Below are positions 59,097 to 64,000 of a stretch of 64,000 nt of DNA, one piece after another (position 1 is the stretch's first letter; each line of letters opens with the position of its first letter). The DNA is from Afifella aestuarii (lineage in GTDB: Bacteria > Pseudomonadota > Alphaproteobacteria > Rhizobiales > Afifellaceae), in the NCBI RefSeq assembly GCF_004023665.1, contig NZ_SAUF01000005.1, positions 806,001-870,000 of the forward strand, read 5' to 3'. The notes below the pieces were generated by a model. That model was not told the origin of the DNA. It saw only the letters and a list, made by a program, of their open reading frames with translations, and searched no databases. A program made the translations under genes and the position numbers.

Positions 59097-60092
59097 TCAA
59101 ACGGCCTCGGCCGCAGCCTCCCCGCCAGTCTCGTCAAAGCCGAGCACGGCCCAGCTCTGCGCCATATGCGGCGGCAGCGGTGCCGTCACATCGAGAATGC
59201 CCCCGGTGGGATGAGGCAAAATGATTCTCCGAGCAAGGAGATGCAGCCGGTTTTGAATGCCGCCTGGCAACTCCCAATTCTCAACATCGAAGTACTTCGA
59301 ATCGCCAATGATCGGATTGCCGATATGCGCGGCATGGGCTCGAAGCTGATGCGTGCGCCCCGTCACCGGCCGCATGATGAGCCACGAGAGCCGCGAGCCA
59401 GCCTGATCGGCCACCGCGTAGTGCGACAGGGCATGATCCGCTCCCCGCTCGCCGTGACGAGCGACCCGCATACGCTCCGCATCGTCGCCCTCGCCGCGTA
59501 CCAGAAACGTCGAGATCTTGCCCTGCGGCGGCTTCGGAACGCCCTTCACCAGCGCCCAATAGAGCTTGCGGCTCTCCCGCTCCTTGAAGGCCTTGCCGAA
59601 AAATGCTGCGGCACTTCGCGTGCGAGCCACGACAAGCACGCCGGCCGTGTCGCGGTCGAGACGATGAACGAGCCGCGGCTTACGGCCGTGGCGATCGCGA
59701 AACGCCTCCAGCATCCCGTCGACGTGACGATTGACGCCCGATCCGCCCTGGACCGCGAGACCGGCAGGCTTGTTGAAGACGTAGACTTGGCTGTCCTCGT
59801 AAAGAAGTGCATCGTTCAGCACATCGACATCGCGCCGGTCGCGGATGGTCGCTTTGGTCTGCGGGCGCACATCGCCTGTCGCAAGCGGCGGCACGCGCAC
59901 CTCCTGACCGGCGACGAGACGGGTCGAGGTTTTCACGCGCCCCCCGTCCACACGCACCTGGCCGGAGCGAAGAAGCTTCTGCAGATGGCCGAAACCGAGG
60001 CCCGGATAATGCTCCTTGAACCAACGATCGACGCGCATACCGGATTCGTCCCGGTCGACGCGCCGCATCACGACGGAGGCCGGGGCACTCAT
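59097..60092 (-). CDS. RluC/RluD family 23S rRNA pseudouridine synthase
   Basis: The 331-residue enzyme has an N-terminal S4 domain (about 15-75: MRVDRWFKEHYPGLGFGHLQKLLRSGQVRVDGGRV) and the catalytic domain with Asp in RLVHRLDRDTAGVLVVARTRSAAAFFGKAF. It isomerises uridines of 23S rRNA in the cytoplasm. The start at 60092 follows GGAG; the long upstream frame has no family resemblance. The end is followed directly by the EamA gene. Subtype (RluC or RluD) is not clear; the GRTHQLRAHAAHIGNPIIGDSKY segment supports RluC. Confidence 0.92.
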   Translation of the reverse strand: MSAPASVVMRRVDRDESGMRVDRWFKEHYPGLGFGHLQKLLRSGQVRVDGGRVKTSTRLVAGQEVRVPPLATGDVRPQTKATIRDRRDVDVLNDALLYEDSQVYVFNKPAGLAVQGGSGVNRHVDGMLEAFRDRHGRKPRLVHRLDRDTAGVLVVARTRSAAAFFGKAFKERESRKLYWALVKGVPKPPQGKISTFLVRGEGDDAERMRVARHGERGADHALSHYAVADQAGSRLSWLIMRPVTGRTHQLRAHAAHIGNPIIGDSKYFDVENWELPGGIQNRLHLLARRIILPHPTGGILDVTAPLPPHMAQSWAVLGFDETGGEAAAEAV

Positions 60093-60281
60093 GCCAGGCT
60101 CCCGGAGACTGGCTCGCGGTGTGACCGCGACACGAGGGTCACGGGGCTGACACGAGAGTCGGAATATCGGTCGCGGACGATAAGGAGAACTTGCTTCATA
60201 ACCTGAGCGCTTAGAGCGTTTTGTCGGCCGAATGAAGCCCGCCTCGCGACGACCGCGCGTTTTTGCATCCCGAACGTCAAC

Positions 60282-60312
60282 AAAAAAGGGCGCGGGGTAA
60301 CCGCGCCCTTCT
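60282..60312 (-). terminator. Rho-independent terminator of the BCCT gene
   Basis: On the minus strand AAGGGCGCGG-TTACC-CCGCGCCCTT (10-bp perfect stem, 60286-60310) is followed by TTTTTTG. It begins 25 bp after the BCCT stop codon. The plus strand has no T-run beside it, so it acts on minus-strand transcripts. Confidence 0.92.
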
Positions 60313-60334
60313 TCAGAACCGAGGTTTTGACGGA

Positions 60335-61969
60335 TCAGGCCGTCGCCTCTGCCTCCTTCGCTTCGACGAGCGCCCGCTGCTCGCCCTTCAAGCCCTGATA
60401 AATGCACCAGATCATCAGGAGCAGGATGAGCGCAAAGGGAAAGCCCGTAGCGACAGCGGCCGATTGCAGAGCTTTGAGCCCGCCTCCGAGAAGGAGCGCG
60501 ATTGCCACCAGCCCCTCGAAGGTCGCCCAGAAGACGCGCTGCGCGACCGGTGCATCGACCTTGCCACCGGCCGTGATCGTATCGATCACCAGCGAGCCGG
60601 AATCCGACGAGGTGACGAAGAAGACAATCACCAGGACGATGCCGATGAACGACGTGATCGAAGCAAGCGGCAGATGCTCCAACATCAGGAAGAGCTTCAC
60701 AGGCAGCTCGGCACTGACGGCCCCGTCATAACCATTCATCAGCTGCGAGATCGCGGTCCCGCCAAAGGCCGTCATCCAGAAGATGCTGACGACCGTCGGG
60801 ATGATGAGGACGCAGATCATGAACTCACGCACCGTCCGCCCATACGAAACGCGCGCAATGAACATGCCGACGAAAGGCGACCACGAAATCCACCACGCCC
60901 AGTAGAAAGTCGTCCAGCCATTGCGGAAACCGTCATCGCTCCGGCCGATCGGGTTCGACAGCGGAATGATATCGCGCGCATAGGCGACGATGTTCTCAAA
61001 AAAGCCGGAGACGATCGCAAGGGTCGGCCCCACAGCCACGACAAAGACGAGCAGCAGGAAGGCCAAAGCCATATTGATCTCGCTCAGCCGCTTCACGCCA
61101 GCGTCAAGGCCGGCCAGAACCGAGGTCAGTGCGCAGCCGGTGATGGCGACGATCAGCCCAACCTTCCATGGATCGGTCGCGGGGATGCCGAAGATGTGGT
61201 TGAGACCGGCCAGTGCCTGTTCCGCACCGAAGCCGAGCGAGGTCGCCAGGCCGAAAAGTGTCGCAAACACCGCGAGCGTATCGATGACATGGCCGAGCCA
61301 GCCCCAGACAGCCTCACCGAAGATCGGGTAAAAGGCAGACCGGATCGTCAGCGGCAGGCCCTTATTGTAGCTGAAAAGCGCAAGGGCGAGCGCGACGACG
61401 GCATAGATCGCCCAGGGGTGCAAACCCCAGTGGAAGATCGTGGCCGCCATGGCGAGCCGCCTTGCACCTTCCGGATTGTCGGGCGCACCCATCAAAGGCG
61501 CATCGCTACCCGCCTGCGCGGCATCTGATGCAACGGACGCGTTGTAATGCGTCAAAGGCTCCGACACGCCGTAGAACATCAGCCCGATACCCATGCCCGC
61601 GGCAAAGAGCATGGCGAACCACCCAGAGTAATTGTACTCCGGTCTTGCATCAGGACCGCCCAGTCGGATTTTCCCGAGAGGCGAGACGATCAGAAACAGG
61701 GAAAACAGGACGAAGACGTTTCCGGCAATCAGGAAGAGCCAATCGAGGTTCGATGTCAGGAATGGTCGCAGCCAGGTGAAGAAGCTCTCCGCGCCCTGTT
61801 GAAAAAGGAGGGTGAAGACGACGAACAGAATAATCGTCAGCCCTGACACGATGAATACGGGGTTGTGAAAATCGAGACCAAGGACCTGGATATTGTCCTG
61901 ACCGACTTCATAGTCGGTCGGAATATCCTCGGTCGCGTCGCCTGTTTGATCCACCGTCTGTTCGCTCAT
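60335..61969 (-). CDS. BCCT family betaine/carnitine/choline transporter
   Basis: The 544-residue transporter has twelve transmembrane segments. Family signatures are GWFAMLFAAGMGIGLMFYGVSEPLTHY, and the Trp-rich segment WTTFYWAWWISWSPFVGMFIARVSYGRTVREF. It has an acidic N-terminus of about 30 residues and a short charged C-terminus. GMGIGL is the form found in Na+-coupled betaine uptake members rather than in the CaiT antiporter. It probably takes up glycine betaine or a related compatible solute under osmotic load. A strong GAGGAG precedes the ATG; a Rho-independent terminator follows the gene. Confidence 0.93.
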   Translation of the reverse strand: MSEQTVDQTGDATEDIPTDYEVGQDNIQVLGLDFHNPVFIVSGLTIILFVVFTLLFQQGAESFFTWLRPFLTSNLDWLFLIAGNVFVLFSLFLIVSPLGKIRLGGPDARPEYNYSGWFAMLFAAGMGIGLMFYGVSEPLTHYNASVASDAAQAGSDAPLMGAPDNPEGARRLAMAATIFHWGLHPWAIYAVVALALALFSYNKGLPLTIRSAFYPIFGEAVWGWLGHVIDTLAVFATLFGLATSLGFGAEQALAGLNHIFGIPATDPWKVGLIVAITGCALTSVLAGLDAGVKRLSEINMALAFLLLVFVVAVGPTLAIVSGFFENIVAYARDIIPLSNPIGRSDDGFRNGWTTFYWAWWISWSPFVGMFIARVSYGRTVREFMICVLIIPTVVSIFWMTAFGGTAISQLMNGYDGAVSAELPVKLFLMLEHLPLASITSFIGIVLVIVFFVTSSDSGSLVIDTITAGGKVDAPVAQRVFWATFEGLVAIALLLGGGLKALQSAAVATGFPFALILLLMIWCIYQGLKGEQRALVEAKEAEATA

Positions 61970-62363
61970 ATAGCTCCTCGTTTGTCTGTTGGACGAACGA
62001 AAGCACCGCTCCGAGGCGGGATCCGTCGCACATCTTTTTGAAGCCCAAAAGGAGGTAGAAGGCGGCGACGCAGGGTCAAGGAAGAGCACGCCAGATTTTT
62101 GCCACCTCAAGACCCTTTTGTGGTGACAATCGTCTCCAAGGGGCTCTTATGCCACTCGGGTCGAGTGCCGTAGCCGAGGCGGATATCTCCGGATTGTCAG
62201 GCACTTGCCCCGCAATGCCACGTTCGCGGTTGAGGCTCTCACCGCCGCTCGGAGCCTCCTTGAATAAATCCGTCGATTCTTTCGAGGCAAATGGCCGCCC
62301 GAGCGAGAGAAAGCCATTTGCTCGCCAGAACGCGATGCCAATTGGCATCAGGCGCACGATCGA
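61970..62363. other. Intergenic region between BCCT and rarA, with two inverted repeats
   Basis: About 395 bp without a gene. Near rarA it holds two perfect inverted repeats: GCAAATGGC (62287-62295) / GCCATTTGC (62313-62321), and the 16-bp palindrome GATGCCAATTGGCATC (62334-62349). Both lie 15-75 bp beyond the rarA stop, so they can fold in its transcript, but no T-run follows. The BCCT promoter should lie between about 61970 and 62250. Confidence 0.55.
62287..62349. repeat. Pair of inverted repeats downstream of rarA
   Basis: The first element is a 9-bp perfect inverted repeat with a 17-nt spacer (GCAAATGGC ... GCCATTTGC). The second is a 16-bp unbroken palindrome, GATGCCAATTGGCATC. They could serve as a bidirectional end signal of rarA transcription or as binding sites for a regulator of the BCCT gene about 320-380 bp away. 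Their closeness and symmetry are direct observations. Confidence 0.7.
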
Positions 62364-63689
62364 TCAGGTCTCGTCTTCGCCTTTGGCACGTTCGCGCCGC
62401 ACCCGGTCCCAATGATCGAGCCGTCGTTTGAGCTCCGCTTCGAACCCACGTCCGGTCGGCACGTAAAAGTCCTGACGCTCCAGTTCGTCGGGGAAATAAT
62501 TCTGCCCCGAGAACGCCTCTTCCTGAGCATGGTCATAGGCGTAGCCGGCCCCATAGCCTTCCGACTGCATGAGCTTGGTCGGGGCATTGAGGATGTGCTT
62601 CGGAGGTTGGAGCGAGCCGGCCTCCTTGGCCGTCCGGCGCGCGGCGCCATATGCCTTGTAAAGGGCGTTCGATTTGGGTGCCGTTGCGAGATAGACCACG
62701 GCCTGGGCAATGGCGAGTTCGCCTTCGGGCGAACCCAGCATGTGGTACGCCTCTTTCGCAGCATTCGCCTGCACGAGCCCCTGCGGATCGGCGAGGCCGA
62801 TATCCTCCACCGCCATGCGGATCACCCGTCGGGCCAGATACATCGGGTCTTCGCCCGCATCGAGCATGCGCCCCAGATAGTAGAGAGCCGCCTGCGGGTC
62901 GGAACCGCGCACCGATTTGTGCAGGGCCGAAATCAGGTTGTAATGACCATCCCGGCTCTTGTCGTAGATCGGCGCCCGCCGCTGCAGAACCTTCTGCAGA
63001 CGCTTCGCATCGAAGGTTTCGTCCTTTCCCGCCGCGCGCCAGACCTCTTCGGCGAGCGCGAGAACGGCCCGTCCGTCGCCATCGGCCATACGCAGAAGAA
63101 CGCCGCGCGCTTCCTCGTCGAGCGGCAGCTTTCGCCCTTCCTCTATCTCGGCACGTTCGACGAGCTTGCCGAGCGCGTCAGAATCGAGCGGGCGAAACAC
63201 CAGAACGGCTGCACGCGACAGAAGCGCCGCGTTGAGCTCGAAAGACGGGTTTTCGGTGGTCGCCCCCACGAGCGTCACCGTCCCGTCCTCCATGACGGGA
63301 AGAAAACTGTCCTGCTGTGCGCGATTGAAACGATGGATTTCGTCGACGAAGAGAAGCGTCCCCTGCCCTGTCTGCCGCCGCCCGCGCGCCGCCTCGAAAT
63401 GCTTCTTGAGATCGGCGACGCCGGAAAAGATCGCCGACAGCTGCTGGAAATAAAGGTCCGTTTCGCGGGCCAGAAGCCGCGCGACCGTGGTCTTGCCCGT
63501 CCCAGGCGGCCCCCAGAAGACCAGAGAGCCGAGAGAGCGCGTCCGAAGCATCCGGGTGAGCGTGCCGTCCTCACCCGTCAGATGCGGCTGGCCGACAACA
63601 TCGGCGAGCTTTTTTGGCCGCAGCCGGTCAGGCAAGGGCTGCGGCGCGCTCTTTTCCAATCCGGCTGCTGTGAAGAGATTGTCCGACAA
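62364..63689 (-). CDS. rarA: Replication-associated recombination protein RarA (MgsA)
   Basis: The 441-residue AAA+ ATPase has Walker [11 protein letters not shown], Walker [12 protein letters not shown], the [40 protein letters not shown] block and C-terminal [29 protein letters not shown]. It acts at stalled replication forks. I set the start at a TTG (63687-63689) because the sequence then begins [28 protein letters not shown], the usual family opening, behind GAGGGG. Two GTGs further upstream would overlap the protease gene. It lies 8 nt behind the protease stop. Confidence 0.9.
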   Translation of the reverse strand: MSDNLFTAAGLEKSAPQPLPDRLRPKKLADVVGQPHLTGEDGTLTRMLRTRSLGSLVFWGPPGTGKTTVARLLARETDLYFQQLSAIFSGVADLKKHFEAARGRRQTGQGTLLFVDEIHRFNRAQQDSFLPVMEDGTVTLVGATTENPSFELNAALLSRAAVLVFRPLDSDALGKLVERAEIEEGRKLPLDEEARGVLLRMADGDGRAVLALAEEVWRAAGKDETFDAKRLQKVLQRRAPIYDKSRDGHYNLISALHKSVRGSDPQAALYYLGRMLDAGEDPMYLARRVIRMAVEDIGLADPQGLVQANAAKEAYHMLGSPEGELAIAQAVVYLATAPKSNALYKAYGAARRTAKEAGSLQPPKHILNAPTKLMQSEGYGAGYAYDHAQEEAFSGQNYFPDELERQDFYVPTGRGFEAELKRRLDHWDRVRRERAKGEDET

Positions 63690-63696
63690 ATGCCCC

Positions 63697-64000
63697 TCAT
63701 CCACCGATGACAAGCCGCGAGAGCCGGCCACCACGGTTGACCGTGATCCGCCACAATCGCTGCTTTTGGCTCGTCATACGTTTCAGCTCGCTCGACGATT
63801 CGACACCGTGCCCCTGCAAGGCAACGACAATATCACCCGGCTGCAGGCCTAGCTGCGCGGCGGGTGACCGCGGCTCCACCTTGGTAACCGCGACGCCCTC
63901 TTGATCACTCGGCAGCCGCAGTCTCTCCGCAAGCCTCGGCGAGAGATTCGCGACCGTCGCCCCGGTCAGCGGCGAATAGCCGTCAAGAAGCTGCTCGTCG
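63697..64000 (-). CDS. Deg/HtrA-type serine protease, C-terminal part (5' truncated by window)
   Basis: The frame is open to the window edge and encodes the last 100 residues. It contains a PDZ domain: [29 protein letters not shown], then [26 protein letters not shown] and a closing [20 protein letters not shown]. The second PDZ of DegQ/DegP-type proteases ends in the same way. The catalytic domain lies outside. A periplasmic quality-control protease is most likely. It is followed, almost without gap, by rarA. Confidence 0.88.
   Translation of the reverse strand, partial: DEQLLDGYSPLTGATVANLSPRLAERLRLPSDQEGVAVTKVEPRSPAAQLGLQPGDIVVALQGHGVESSSELKRMTSQKQRLWRITVNRGGRLSRLVIGG

Overview
The window is GC-rich chromosomal DNA of an alphaproteobacterium, most likely of the Hyphomicrobiales (Rhizobiales) side. 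The clade is inferred from an NDUFS4-type complex I accessory subunit, an ATP12-type F1 assembly factor and a tandem cold-shock-domain protein, all typical of alphaproteobacteria, plus many TRAP and ABC uptake systems. A CrtA-like protein and a pseudoazurin hint at a lineage with phototrophic or denitrifying relatives; no photosynthesis or denitrification cluster is present here. No phage, integrase, transposase or CRISPR array was seen. The one sign of insertion is a 51-bp direct repeat at the 3' end of a gamma-glutamyltransferase gene.

Layout. 1-3.8 kb: end of a glycerate 2-kinase gene, tRNA-Arg, NDUFS4, gamma-glutamyltransferase, an AT-rich stretch with a small ORF between the direct repeats, OsmC. 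3.9-8.4 kb: a cobalamin riboswitch followed by btuF-btuC-btuD, a pseudoazurin gene 2 nt behind btuD, and a CrtA-like gene. 8.6-19.8 kb: ten genes on the minus strand, mostly overlapping or closely spaced, encoding a TRAP transporter, cupin, IclR regulator, HyuA/HyuB, HpcH aldolase, SCP-x-type thiolase and acyl-CoA synthetase. 20.3-26.9 kb: a ydcSTUV-patD-like polyamine uptake and oxidation operon with a LysR regulator. 27.1-28.5 kb: an orphan secreted beta-helix protein. 28.5-37.3 kb: a divergent amino-acid-derivative catabolic locus (eight genes minus, two genes plus) with a LacI-type palindromic operator between the arms. 37.7-44.6 kb: tRNA-Pro, tRNA-Glu, DUF192, cold shock, sirtuin, glyoxalase I, a ThDP enzyme and a FabF-type ketosynthase. 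45.0-50.3 kb: a sugar ABC transporter split over two convergent transcripts, with an HxlB-like isomerase and a perfect FNR-type box. 50.5-64 kb: a MocR regulator facing a DMT permease, a second DMT permease, a carboxyltransferase, a cytochrome b / molybdopterin-oxidoreductase pair, ATP12, a third DMT permease, a pseudouridine synthase, a BCCT transporter, RarA and the end of a Deg-type protease.

How the parts work together. The clearest candidate for an undescribed system is 28.5-37.3 kb. It joins a polar amino acid ABC importer, two zinc M14-type deacylases, a fold-type-III D-serine-dehydratase-like enzyme, a fold-type-II threonine-dehydratase-like enzyme, RidA and a LacI regulator. This suggests uptake of an N-acylated beta-hydroxy (or otherwise beta-eliminable) amino acid, deacylation, stereochemically complementary eliminations, and clearance of the enamine/imine by RidA. 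Second is the 8.6-19.8 kb operon, whose enzymes (Hyu pair, CoA ligase, thiolase, aldolase) could form a new carboxylate or ketone degradation route. Third is a blue copper protein placed in a cobalamin-riboswitch transcription unit. Functions are read from family resemblance of translated sequences; no database search was run.
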